A stretch of 64,000 bases of DNA from Agreia sp. VKM Ac-1783 (lineage in GTDB: Bacteria > Actinomycetota > Actinomycetes > Actinomycetales > Microbacteriaceae): NCBI RefSeq assembly GCF_900177765.1, contig NZ_FXWI01000001.1:930001-994000 (forward strand), in the 5' to 3' direction. This document shows, in pieces, positions 46,247-54,054 of the stretch; position 1 is the first letter of the stretch; each line of letters starts with the position of its first letter. The notes below the pieces were generated by a model that saw only the letters and a program-made list of their open reading frames with translations, had not been told where the DNA came from and ran no database searches. A program made the position numbers and the translations under genes.

Positions 46247-46929
46247 ATTGGGTCATCGAGAACCTGCCCCTCATCGGGCAGCGCACGCTCGAGCACCTGG
46301 CGCTCAGCATCCCGCCCATCGTTCTGAGCTTCGTGCTCTCGGTGCCGCTCGGCTGGGTGGCGAACCGTTATCGCCTCAGTCGCGGAGTGTTGCTCACCGT
46401 GCTCGGCCTGCTCTACGCGATCCCGTCTCTGCCGCTGCTGATCGTCCTTCCGATCATCCTCGGAACGGGGGCGAGGGACTCGATCAACGTCGTCGTGGCG
46501 CTCACGCTCTATGGAATCGCTCTGATGGTGCGCACGACGTCGGATGCCCTCGGCTCGGTGTCATCCGACATCAGCCAGTCGGCCACCGCGATGGGATTCT
46601 CGCCGTGGACGCGCTTCTGGAAGGTCGATCTGCCGTTGGCGGGGCCGGTGCTGCTCGCGGGCATCCGAGTCGTTGCCGTCAGCACCGTCAGCCTGGTGAC
46701 CGTCGGCGCGGTTCTCGGCATCAAGAGCCTCGGGCTCCTGTTCACCGACGGACTGCAGCGCAACATCGTGGCGGAGGTGCTCGCCGGTATGGTCGCCACC
46801 ATCGCCCTCGCGCTGCTCATCGACGCAGCGCTCGTGCTCCTCGGTCGTCTACTGATGCCCTGGGCACGTGCGACCCGGACGTCGTCCACGCGCCGCTCCC
46901 GACTGACCGCAGAGGCGGCCGCATCGTGA
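46243..46929 (+). CDS. Osmoprotectant ABC transporter permease 1 (OpuCB type)
   Basis: A 228-residue permease with about five helices. The family stretches are LGLLYAIPSLPLLIVLPIILG, VRTTSDALGSVSSDISQSATAMGFSP (EAA loop) and VSTVSLVTVGAVLGIKSLGLLF. It pairs with the second permease to form the channel. It overlaps its neighbours at both ends (ATGA and GTGA). Confidence 0.92.
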   Translation: MNWVIENLPLIGQRTLEHLALSIPPIVLSFVLSVPLGWVANRYRLSRGVLLTVLGLLYAIPSLPLLIVLPIILGTGARDSINVVVALTLYGIALMVRTTSDALGSVSSDISQSATAMGFSPWTRFWKVDLPLAGPVLLAGIRVVAVSTVSLVTVGAVLGIKSLGLLFTDGLQRNIVAEVLAGMVATIALALLIDAALVLLGRLLMPWARATRTSSTRRSRLTAEAAAS

Positions 46930-47663
46930 ATCTGCTCATCGACGCCTTCGCCTGGATCTTCGACCCGGCACATCTCGGGGGACCGAACGGCATTCCGATC
47001 CGTCTCGTGCAGCACCTCACGATCAGCCTGGCCGTGCTCGTCATCGCGAGCGTGATCGCCATCCCTCTGGGGTATCTCATCGGTCACACCGGTCGCGGTC
47101 GCAGCCTGGCCGTGAGCCTGACCGGTGGATTCAGGGCGCTGCCCACCCTCGGTCTGCTCATCATCGTCGCGCTCTGGCTCGGGATCGGCATCGAGGCTCC
47201 CATCATCGCGCTGGTGGTGCTGGCCATCCCGCCGGTCCTGGCCGGCGCCTACTCCGGTTTCGAGGCGATCGATCGCCGCACGATCGACTCCGCTCGTGCC
47301 GTGGGCATGACAGAGGGTCAGATCGTGCGCAAGGTCGAGGTTCCGCTCGGCCTCCCTCTGCTGATCGGGGGGCTTCGCTCGGCCACCCTGCAGATCATCG
47401 CCACGGCGACGCTCGCCGACTACGTCGGGGCCGGCGGCCTCGGTCGCTTCATCTTCGTCGGCCTCAAATCCAACGACTACTCGCAGATGCTCGCGGGATC
47501 ACTGCTGGTGATCGCGCTTGCGTTGATCAGCGAGGGAATCTTCGCGCTGCTGCAGAAGTTGGTCGTACCACGCGGCGTTGTCGCAAATCAGAACGCAGAT
47601 GTCCGCACGCCGTCATCCCGACGCGTCGCGGTGGTGGGGTCTCCCACCGAAGAGAGGAAATAG
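46926..47663 (+). CDS. Osmoprotectant ABC transporter permease 2 (OpuCD type)
   Basis: A 245-residue second permease, with GGFRALPTLGLLIIVALWLG, the EAA loop DSARAVGMTEGQIVRKVEVPLGLPLLIGG and ATATLADYVGAGGLGRFIF. GTG 46926 overlaps the permease 1 stop (GTGA). The C-terminal 20 residues are polar. The binding protein gene follows 2 bp later. Confidence 0.92.
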   Translation: MNLLIDAFAWIFDPAHLGGPNGIPIRLVQHLTISLAVLVIASVIAIPLGYLIGHTGRGRSLAVSLTGGFRALPTLGLLIIVALWLGIGIEAPIIALVVLAIPPVLAGAYSGFEAIDRRTIDSARAVGMTEGQIVRKVEVPLGLPLLIGGLRSATLQIIATATLADYVGAGGLGRFIFVGLKSNDYSQMLAGSLLVIALALISEGIFALLQKLVVPRGVVANQNADVRTPSSRRVAVVGSPTEERK

Positions 47664-47665
47664 CG

Positions 47666-48592
47666 ATGTTCACAGCAAACATTAAGAAGGGCCGGATCGC
47701 CGCAAGCGTTATCGCGGTCGGTGCCGTGGTGGCACTGGCAGGGTGCGCAACATCCGATCCGCTGGACGCCGGATCCACTAATGCGGCCAGCACCGACTCC
47801 ATCGTCATCGGCTCGCAGGACTACTACTCGAGCGAGATCATCGCCGAGATCTATGCCCAGGCGCTCGAGGCGAACGATTACACCGTCGATCGCCAGTTCC
47901 GCATCGGCCAGCGCGAGGTCTACCTCCCCGAGATCGAGGACGGCAAGATCGACCTGTTCCCTGAGTACACGGGAAGCCTGCTGCAGGCGCTCAAGCCCGA
48001 CACGAAGGCGACGACGAGCGACGAGGTCTACACCGAGCTAGAGTCCGCGCTGCCGGAGGGCCTTCGTGTGCTCGACAAGTCCGAGGCGTCCGACCAGAAC
48101 TCGTACACGGTGACAGAGGCCTACGCCAAAGAGAACAAGCTCACCGACATCGCGTCGCTGAAGAACGTGAAGACCCCGATCGTGGTCGGCGGCAACGCCG
48201 AGCTCGAGACCCGGCCCTACGGCCCGGCCACGCTGAAAGAGAAGTACGGAATCGACACGACGTTCCAGTCGATCGAGGACTCCGGCGGACCTCTCACGGT
48301 CAAGGCGCTGGTCGACAACACGATTCAGCTCGGCAACATCTACACCGCCGACCCGAACATCAAGTCGAACAACCTCGTCGCGCTTGCCGACCCCGATGGT
48401 CTGTTCGTCGCCGACAACGTGGTTCCGGTCGCATCGAAGAAGGTCGACGACAAGGCCGCCGACATCATTAACAAGGTCAGCGCCGCACTCACGGAGGAAG
48501 ACCTGGTCGACCTCAACGCGCAGAGCGTGAACGACCAGAAGTCGGCCGATGTCATCGCCAAGGCCTGGCTCGACGACAAGAAGCTCTTCTAG
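47666..48592 (+). CDS. Osmoprotectant-binding lipoprotein (OpuCC/OsmF type)
   Basis: A 308-residue substrate-binding lipoprotein. The lipobox is ALAGC with Cys27, followed by a Ser/Thr/Ala linker and the OpuAC-like domain (SIVIGSQDYYSSEIIAEIYAQALE, DLFPEYTGSLLQ, YGPATLKEKYGI). It would capture glycine betaine, choline or a related quaternary amine outside the membrane; related members bind ergothioneine, so the exact ligand is open. A good SD (GAGAGGAAA) precedes ATG 47666. The gene ends the operon and is followed by a terminator. Confidence 0.92.
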   Translation: MFTANIKKGRIAASVIAVGAVVALAGCATSDPLDAGSTNAASTDSIVIGSQDYYSSEIIAEIYAQALEANDYTVDRQFRIGQREVYLPEIEDGKIDLFPEYTGSLLQALKPDTKATTSDEVYTELESALPEGLRVLDKSEASDQNSYTVTEAYAKENKLTDIASLKNVKTPIVVGGNAELETRPYGPATLKEKYGIDTTFQSIEDSGGPLTVKALVDNTIQLGNIYTADPNIKSNNLVALADPDGLFVADNVVPVASKKVDDKAADIINKVSAALTEEDLVDLNAQSVNDQKSADVIAKAWLDDKKLF

Positions 48593-48605
48593 AGTCTCGT
48601 CACCG

Positions 48606-48643
48606 CAAACGGGCCCGTCGACTGGTGTCGGCGGGCCCGTTTG
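48606..48643. terminator. Terminator after the Opu operon
   Basis: CAAACGGGCCCG (48606-48617) and CGGGCCCGTTTG (48632-48643) form a perfect 12-bp stem with a 14-base loop. The arms end in AAA/TTT, so the structure is suitable in both directions and also serves the converging CPBP gene. Confidence 0.8.
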
Positions 48644-48660
48644 TTGTCGGTCGATGCGTC

Positions 48661-49497
48661 TCAGCCGGTGGCGAAGAATCCGAGAAGTGCCACAGCGTTG
48701 AAGACCATGTGGGCGACGATGCCCGGCCCGAGCCGCCCGGTGCGCGTCGCCAACACGGCGTTCGCCAGTCCGAGAATGAGCGTCGCGCTTCCGAGTACGA
48801 CGAGCGTCGCGAGGTCACGCGCCTGATACAGATGCATGGCCATGAACGCGGCCGACGAGATGAGTACGCTGGCCAGCAGCGCGCCTCGCCTGCGCGCCGA
48901 ACTGGGCGGAGTAGTGCGCGGCTGCGATGCGCGGCCGCGCAGAATGCGGTGTCGGATGGCTCTCAGCAGCAGACCTCGAAAGAAGAGTTCTTCGACCACG
49001 GGCGCAATGAGGGTGGTGGCGACCACCGTATTGAGAACGATCCAGAAGATATCGCTCTGCATCGGCACGTTGCTGGTGGGCGTGCCGCCGGTCAGCCGGA
49101 GCAGCGGGATCGCGACGATGAGTCCAGCGATCTTGGCCGCGATCCCGACGCCGAACCCGATCGCGAGATCGACGGGCCGAAAGCGCAGACCGAAGTCGCG
49201 GGCGAGAGATCCGGTTCCACGTGAGCGAGCTGCCCGAAGCGCCGTCACGAACAGCGCGCCGTACCCGGCGAGGATGGCGGCGAAGAGCAGGGGACTCTGT
49301 GCCCACGCCGGCAGAAACAGGGCGAGGACGTTCACGACGACGATGATGGCGAGGAACAGCCCGATCCCGATGAAGAACTGGGGCAGGCCCCAGCGGATGG
49401 CCGAGGCCGGACGGTAGTCGATCGACGAGTAGTCGTCGGATGCGTCAGCGGGGGTGTGTGCCCGGATCGGCGGTGTCGGGGGAGTCGAGTTCGTCAT
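48661..49497 (-). CDS. CPBP family intramembrane metalloprotease
   Basis: A 278-residue membrane protein with six to eight helices and the CAAX-protease/bacteriocin-processing (CPBP) motifs: EELFFRGLLLRAIRH (Glu-Glu and Arg), MAMHLYQAR and HMVFNAVALL (His ligands). ATG 49497 gives a polar N-terminus of about 35 residues. Its first 53 bases lie inside the end of the DedA gene in another frame, so translation is probably coupled. The substrate is unknown. Confidence 0.88.
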   Translation of the reverse strand: MTNSTPPTPPIRAHTPADASDDYSSIDYRPASAIRWGLPQFFIGIGLFLAIIVVVNVLALFLPAWAQSPLLFAAILAGYGALFVTALRAARSRGTGSLARDFGLRFRPVDLAIGFGVGIAAKIAGLIVAIPLLRLTGGTPTSNVPMQSDIFWIVLNTVVATTLIAPVVEELFFRGLLLRAIRHRILRGRASQPRTTPPSSARRRGALLASVLISSAAFMAMHLYQARDLATLVVLGSATLILGLANAVLATRTGRLGPGIVAHMVFNAVALLGFFATG

Positions 49498-50128
49498 TCA
49501 TATGCCTCTCCTCACCGCGTGCGATGAGCTTCTTCACGATGAGCACCACGATAACGAAGACCACGATGACCGCCACGAAGATGTACCCGGCGAAATGCAG
49601 CTTGTCGGCCAACTCGCGGTAGCTGCCCGCGGCGATCGATCCGGCCGTGACATAGGCGAACGACCACAGGATGCACGCGGGTAACGTCCACGCGATGAAT
49701 CGACGGTAGGTCATCGTGCTCATGCCCACGGTAACGGGGATGAGGGAGTGCAGAACGGGCAGGAAGCGTGACAGGAATACGGCGATGCCGCCGCGGCGAT
49801 CGAGGTAGCGCTCGGCACGTTGCCAGTGCCGCTCTCCGATGCGGCGGCCGAGTCGTGAATGGCGGATGCGCGGGCCGAAGTAGCGGCCAAGCATAAAACC
49901 GATACTCTCGCCGCACAGAGCGCCGAGGATCGAGGCCAGCGCGAGCGCGACGTATTGCACCGGTCCCTGAACCCCCGTGGCGGAGACGAGCAGAACCGTG
50001 TCTCCCGGCACGATGAGTCCGAGCAGAATGCTCGTCTCGAGCAGCATGCCGACACCGGCGATGAGGGTCCGCCACACGGGATCGACACTGGACACCGTGT
50101 CGAGGATCCAGGTGAGAATCTCGTTCAC
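49445..50128 (-). CDS. DedA family membrane protein
   Basis: A 227-residue DedA protein of the family linked to undecaprenyl phosphate or phospholipid flipping. LLETSILLGLIVPGDTVLLV, CGESIGFMLGRYFGPRI, FLSRFLPVLHSLIPVTVGMSTMTYRRF and TAGSIAAGSYRE are typical. The last ~30 residues are polar and overlap the CPBP start. It is likely cotranscribed with the CPBP gene. The transported lipid is not known. Confidence 0.92.
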   Translation of the reverse strand: MNEILTWILDTVSSVDPVWRTLIAGVGMLLETSILLGLIVPGDTVLLVSATGVQGPVQYVALALASILGALCGESIGFMLGRYFGPRIRHSRLGRRIGERHWQRAERYLDRRGGIAVFLSRFLPVLHSLIPVTVGMSTMTYRRFIAWTLPACILWSFAYVTAGSIAAGSYRELADKLHFAGYIFVAVIVVFVIVVLIVKKLIARGEERHMNDELDSPDTADPGTHPR

Positions 50129-50177
50129 GACCCGAGCCTACGACCTGTCGTTCTCCGTGACCTGAGCATCCGTTCGA

Positions 50178-51122
50178 TCACACCAGGGCGACGAGGACGG
50201 CGACCGGCGCGGCGACGAGTGCGACTCCGCTCATGAGCACCAGAGCGCGAGCCGCGCGACTGAGGGAGCCGGGTGGTGAGATCAGGCGCGACACCCGTGC
50301 ACCGAGGGTCTCGGGATCAGCCTCGGGCACGATCTCGTCTGCCGCGATGGCCGAGGCGGCGGGGTCGCCGTCTCGCCAGGGGGATCCGACGATGGCGATG
50401 GCGGTGGCGAGCGACGCATCGTCGACCTCGCGCCGGGCATCGTCGTCTGCGAGCATCTCCACGAGGAGGGCGACAGCCTTCTCCGCCCGGTTCGCGATAG
50501 GAAACCACGGCAGCGCGATGTTCCACGCCTTGAATGCGAGCAGCACGAGGTGATGGTACTGACGGAGGTGAGCCCGCTCGTGGGCCAGCACCGCGCGGAG
50601 CTGTGAGGCATCCAGAACCCGGACCAGCCCCTCGGTGAGCACCGTGATCGACCGGACGCCGGGCAGGCAATAGGCGACGGGCGCCGGAAAATCGAGCATG
50701 CGGGTGCCGGGGCTGCCCTGGAGTGGCGAGCTGAGGAGTTCGATCAGGGCCCGATGCCGGTGGCGCTCGCGGGCGGTATTGGCCGCCGTTGTCGCGAGAC
50801 TCAGCACAAGATGGAGGCCCAGCACGACGGCGCCGGCGAGGGAGACGATCTGCAGCGCCCCAGCCTGAGCAGGCACGGGGCCGTCGAGGATGTGGCCAGA
50901 GAGGAGCGTGGATGCGACGCCGAGGTCGTTCTCGAACGGGGTGAGGCCGAATGCCAGCAAAGCCCCGATCATCGAGAGACCTCCCGAGAGTGCCACGGCC
51001 TGCCACAGGGCCAACGCCGTGCCGGGCGCGCGCGCGGGCCACGCCGCTTTCGACAGGGCGATGGGAACGGGCCAGGCCAGAGCGAGGGCGAGAACCGCGA
51101 GCCCGATCCAGGCTCCGGCCAC
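50178..51122 (-). CDS. M56 family (BlaR1/MecR1-like) membrane metallopeptidase
   Basis: A 314-residue protein with the M56 peptidase domain. It has four helices (about 2-22, 35-60, 90-112 and 290-312) and the zinc motif HERAH (VLAHERAHLRQYHHLVLL, near residue 180). There is no C-terminal penicillin-sensor domain, so the stimulus is not necessarily a beta-lactam. GTG 51122 begins 2 bp after the BlaI-type gene. In BlaR/BlaI systems the peptidase triggers cleavage of the repressor; here the pair may control cydABDC. Confidence 0.88.
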   Translation of the reverse strand: MAGAWIGLAVLALALAWPVPIALSKAAWPARAPGTALALWQAVALSGGLSMIGALLAFGLTPFENDLGVASTLLSGHILDGPVPAQAGALQIVSLAGAVVLGLHLVLSLATTAANTARERHRHRALIELLSSPLQGSPGTRMLDFPAPVAYCLPGVRSITVLTEGLVRVLDASQLRAVLAHERAHLRQYHHLVLLAFKAWNIALPWFPIANRAEKAVALLVEMLADDDARREVDDASLATAIAIVGSPWRDGDPAASAIAADEIVPEADPETLGARVSRLISPPGSLSRAARALVLMSGVALVAAPVAVLVALV

Positions 51123-51124
51123 CG

Positions 51125-51505
51125 TCAGTTACCGGTGCCGCGGGATGCGAGGAGCCGGCGAAGCGTCTCGGCCTCGGTCGGCGAGACCCCGCCGACGAAA
51201 CGGGCAAGAGCGTCGTCTCGATCGGGCGCGAGCTGCAGAACCTCGTGCATGAGCTCGGCCGTGTGCTCCGAGCGCGAGTTGACCGCGTGATAGCGGTGCG
51301 GCCTGGTGGCGCGGCTGCGCGAGACGAAGCCCTTGCTCTCGAGCCGGGAGAGCACGGTGAGAAGAGTGGTGGTCGCGAGTTCGCGACGCTTGGCGGGAGC
51401 CTCGGCTGCCACCAGTCGTTCGCCGAGTTCGGGGGCGGAGAGGCCGTCGGGGGACTCCCACAGGGCGTTCATCACCGAACGCTCGAGTACGCCGAGAGTG
51501 ATCAT
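51125..51505 (-). CDS. BlaI/MecI/CopY-family repressor
   Basis: A 126-residue winged-helix protein of the penicillinase repressor family: LGVLERSVMNALWESPDGLSAPELGERL, TTTLLTVLSRLESKGFVSRSR and the dimerisation tail LARFVGGVSPTEAETLRRLL. ATG 51505 follows a TAGTCT -10-like hexamer by six bases, so the mRNA is probably leaderless; its -35 (TAGAAC, 51540-51535) lies inside the first dyad of the shared operator. It would repress itself, the M56 gene and the divergent cyd operon. Homologous pairs exist in mycobacteria (Rv1846c/Rv1845c). Confidence 0.92.
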   Translation of the reverse strand: MITLGVLERSVMNALWESPDGLSAPELGERLVAAEAPAKRRELATTTLLTVLSRLESKGFVSRSRATRPHRYHAVNSRSEHTAELMHEVLQLAPDRDDALARFVGGVSPTEAETLRRLLASRGTGN

Positions 51506-51535
51506 GCGACAAGACTACCTTTTCGTTTCGATATG

Positions 51536-51576
51536 TTCTACGCTCTGTAGAAGAAGGATTTCTACGTCGTGTAGAA
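51536..51576. promoter_or_regulatory. Double TTCTAC-N5-GTAGAA operator between BlaI gene and cydA
   Basis: Two perfect dyads with the same arms stand 24 bp apart (start to start): TTCTAC-GCTCT-GTAGAA (51536-51552) and TTCTAC-GTCGT-GTAGAA (51560-51576). A third half-site-like TCTAC follows at about 51578-51582. The first overlaps the -35 region of the BlaI gene; both lie directly upstream of the cydA SD (AAGGAG, 51588-51593). The arms resemble the TAC...GTA operators of BlaI proteins, so the divergent BlaI product is the best candidate ligand. Confidence 0.8.
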
Positions 51577-51601
51577 GTCTACTTCCGAAGGAGAAACCTC
51601 C

Positions 51602-53038
51602 ATGAACGAGTGGCTCGATCCACTGCTCCTGTCGCGCTGGCAGTTCGGCCTCACCACCGTCTACCACTTCCTCTTCGTCCCCATCACCATCGGCATGGCG
51701 CTCACCGTGGCGCTGTTCCAGACCGCCTGGGTGCGCACCGACAAAGAGAAGTATCTGCAGCTCACGAAGTTCTTCGGAAAGCTCTTTCTCATCAACTTCG
51801 CCATGGGCGTGGTCACCGGAATCGTGCAGGAGTTCCAGTTCGGCATGAACTGGTCGGACTACTCGCGATTCGTGGGCGACGTGTTCGGGGCGCCGCTCGC
51901 CATGGAGGGCCTCCTCGCCTTCTTCTTCGAGGCGACGTTCATCGGGCTGTGGATCTTCGGCTGGGACAAACTGCCTCGCGGCCTGCACCTGGCCACCATC
52001 TGGGCGACCGCGGTCGGCAGCGTCCTCTCGGCCTACTTCATCATCGCCGCCAATGCGTTCATGCAGAACCCGGTGGGCTACGACATCAACGAGGCGAAGG
52101 GGCGCGCCGAGCTCACCGACATCTGGGCGCTGCTCACCAACAAGGTGGCGCTCGCGGCCTTCCCGCACACGATCTTCGCCTGCTTCATGGTCGCTGCCGG
52201 TCTCATCGTCACCGTCGCGGCCTGGCATCTCTCGCGCAATCAGCACCTCGACACCATGCGCCCGGCTCTCAAGTTCGGTCTGTGGATGATGATGATCGCG
52301 GGTGCTCTCACCGTCTTGAGCGGAGACTCGCTCGGCCTCGCCATGGTGCAGACCCAGCCCATGAAGATGGCGGCCGCCGAGGCGATGTACACGACATCGA
52401 CGGGAGCCGACGCCTCGTTCAGCATCTTCACGCTGGGCACGCCCGACGGCTCGAGCGAGTTGTTCTCGATCCGCATTCCCTATCTGCTCTCGTTCCTCTC
52501 GACGCACACGTTCGACGGCACGGTCGAGGGGATCAACGATCTGCAAGCACAGTACGTTCAGCTCTACGGCCCCGGCGACTACACGCCCACCATCTGGGTC
52601 ACCTACTGGGCGTTCCGGTGGATGATCGCTCTCGGCGTCCTGCACGTGTTCACCGCGTTCGTCGGCCTGGTGCTGACCCGAAAGAAGAGCGCCCTCGGAG
52701 CCCGCCTGTTCTCGGGCCGCTGGAGTCGGTGGATCTGGAAGGCCGCAATCTGGAGCTTCCCGCTCTCGCTCGGCGCCATGATCATGGGCTGGGTCTTCAC
52801 AGAGATGGGCCGACAGCCGTGGCTCGTGTTCGGCCTGCTCAAGACGGCCGACGGCGTCTCGCCGAATGTCAGCGGTCTCGAGGTTCTGATCTCGCTGATC
52901 GCCTTCACCCTCATCTACGGCACGCTCGCGGTCGTCGAGTTCAAGCTCATCAAGAAGGCCGCCCAGAAGGGTCCGGACGATCTGCCCGAGCCCCATCCAG
53001 AGACCGGCGTTCGTCGCCAGGAAACGACGGTGTACTGA
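51602..53038 (+). CDS. cydA: Cytochrome bd ubiquinol/menaquinol oxidase subunit I
   Basis: A 478-residue heme-bearing subunit of cytochrome bd oxidase, which reduces O2 with quinol electrons without pumping protons. Heme ligand His22 lies in LTTVYHFLFVP. The quinol loop QPMKMAAAEAMY is of the short type. The GRQPW motif (EMGRQPWLVFG, with a heme-ligand Met nearby) is intact. About nine membrane helices are present. The SD AAGGAG is well placed. It begins the cydABDC operon and is probably regulated by the dyads upstream. Confidence 0.97.
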   Translation: MNEWLDPLLLSRWQFGLTTVYHFLFVPITIGMALTVALFQTAWVRTDKEKYLQLTKFFGKLFLINFAMGVVTGIVQEFQFGMNWSDYSRFVGDVFGAPLAMEGLLAFFFEATFIGLWIFGWDKLPRGLHLATIWATAVGSVLSAYFIIAANAFMQNPVGYDINEAKGRAELTDIWALLTNKVALAAFPHTIFACFMVAAGLIVTVAAWHLSRNQHLDTMRPALKFGLWMMMIAGALTVLSGDSLGLAMVQTQPMKMAAAEAMYTTSTGADASFSIFTLGTPDGSSELFSIRIPYLLSFLSTHTFDGTVEGINDLQAQYVQLYGPGDYTPTIWVTYWAFRWMIALGVLHVFTAFVGLVLTRKKSALGARLFSGRWSRWIWKAAIWSFPLSLGAMIMGWVFTEMGRQPWLVFGLLKTADGVSPNVSGLEVLISLIAFTLIYGTLAVVEFKLIKKAAQKGPDDLPEPHPETGVRRQETTVY

Positions 53039-53039
53039 T

Positions 53040-54050
53040 ATGGACCTCACCATTGTCTGGTTCGGAATCATCACGTTCCTCTTCATCGGATACTTCGTTC
53101 TCGACGGCTTCGACTTCGGCGTGGGCATGTCCCTTCCGTTCCTCGGCAAGGACGACACCGACCGCCGCGTCATCATCAACACGATCGGACCGATCTGGGA
53201 TCTGAACGAGACCTGGCTGATCGTCGCCGGAGCCTCGATGTTCGCCGCATTCCCCGAGTGGTACGCGACCCTGTTCTCGGGTTTCTACCTGGCGCTGCTG
53301 CTGATCCTGCTGTCACTCATTCTGAGAGGTGTCTCGTTCGAATACCGACACCAGCGGCCCGAGGCTTCGTGGAAGCGCCGCTTCGACGCCATGATCGTGG
53401 TCGGTTCGGCCGTTCCCGCGTTCCTCTGGGGCGTCGCGTTCGGCAACATCGTCCGTGGTGTTCCTCTCGATGCCGGCTTCAACTACACCGGGTCGTTCTT
53501 CGACCTCCTGAATCCCTACGCGCTGCTCGCCGGGGTCACCACACTGCTGCTCTTCTTCACACACGGCACGCTGTTCGTCTCGCTGAAGACCGACGGTGAG
53601 CTGCAGCAGCGTGCACGTCGCTTGGCGACTCGCTCGGGAATCCTCACGATCGTCGTCGCCGCAGCGTTCCTGCTCTGGACGACGCTGGCGTACGGAAGCT
53701 TCTGGTCGGCCGTGCTGTCTCTCGTCGCTGCGATCACGCTGATCTCCGCCGTGCTCGCCAACGCCCGGGGCCGCGAGGGGTGGGCCTTCGGTGCCATGGC
53801 CGCGACTGTCGCATTCGCGGTGCTCAGCCTGTTTCTCTCGCTGTTCCCCGACGTGATGCCAGCCTCGAACGACCCGGCCAACAGCCTCACCATCGCCAAC
53901 GCCTCATCGTCGGCCTACACGCTCCAGGTCATGACGTGGGTCGCCCTCGTGGCACTCCCGCTGATCCTCGCCTACCAGGGGTGGACGTACTGGGTGTTTC
54001 GCAAGAGAGTCACTCGTGCGCACATCGAGGGTGCGCAGGCGGCACACTAG
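53040..54050 (+). CDS. cydB: Cytochrome bd oxidase subunit II
   Basis: A 336-residue membrane subunit with about nine helices. The N-terminus has FLFIGYFVLDGFDFGVGM, and IGPIWDLNETWLIVAG follows, both standard. It pairs with CydA. ATG 53040 lies one base after the cydA stop. cydD follows after 4 bp. Confidence 0.97.
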   Translation: MDLTIVWFGIITFLFIGYFVLDGFDFGVGMSLPFLGKDDTDRRVIINTIGPIWDLNETWLIVAGASMFAAFPEWYATLFSGFYLALLLILLSLILRGVSFEYRHQRPEASWKRRFDAMIVVGSAVPAFLWGVAFGNIVRGVPLDAGFNYTGSFFDLLNPYALLAGVTTLLLFFTHGTLFVSLKTDGELQQRARRLATRSGILTIVVAAAFLLWTTLAYGSFWSAVLSLVAAITLISAVLANARGREGWAFGAMAATVAFAVLSLFLSLFPDVMPASNDPANSLTIANASSSAYTLQVMTWVALVALPLILAYQGWTYWVFRKRVTRAHIEGAQAAH

Positions 54051-54054
54051 ACGA

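Noticed and set aside
50178-51505. Beta-lactam resistance locus (BlaI/BlaR)
   Set aside because: The M56 protein lacks a penicillin-binding sensor domain and no beta-lactamase gene is present; the neighbours are cyd genes.
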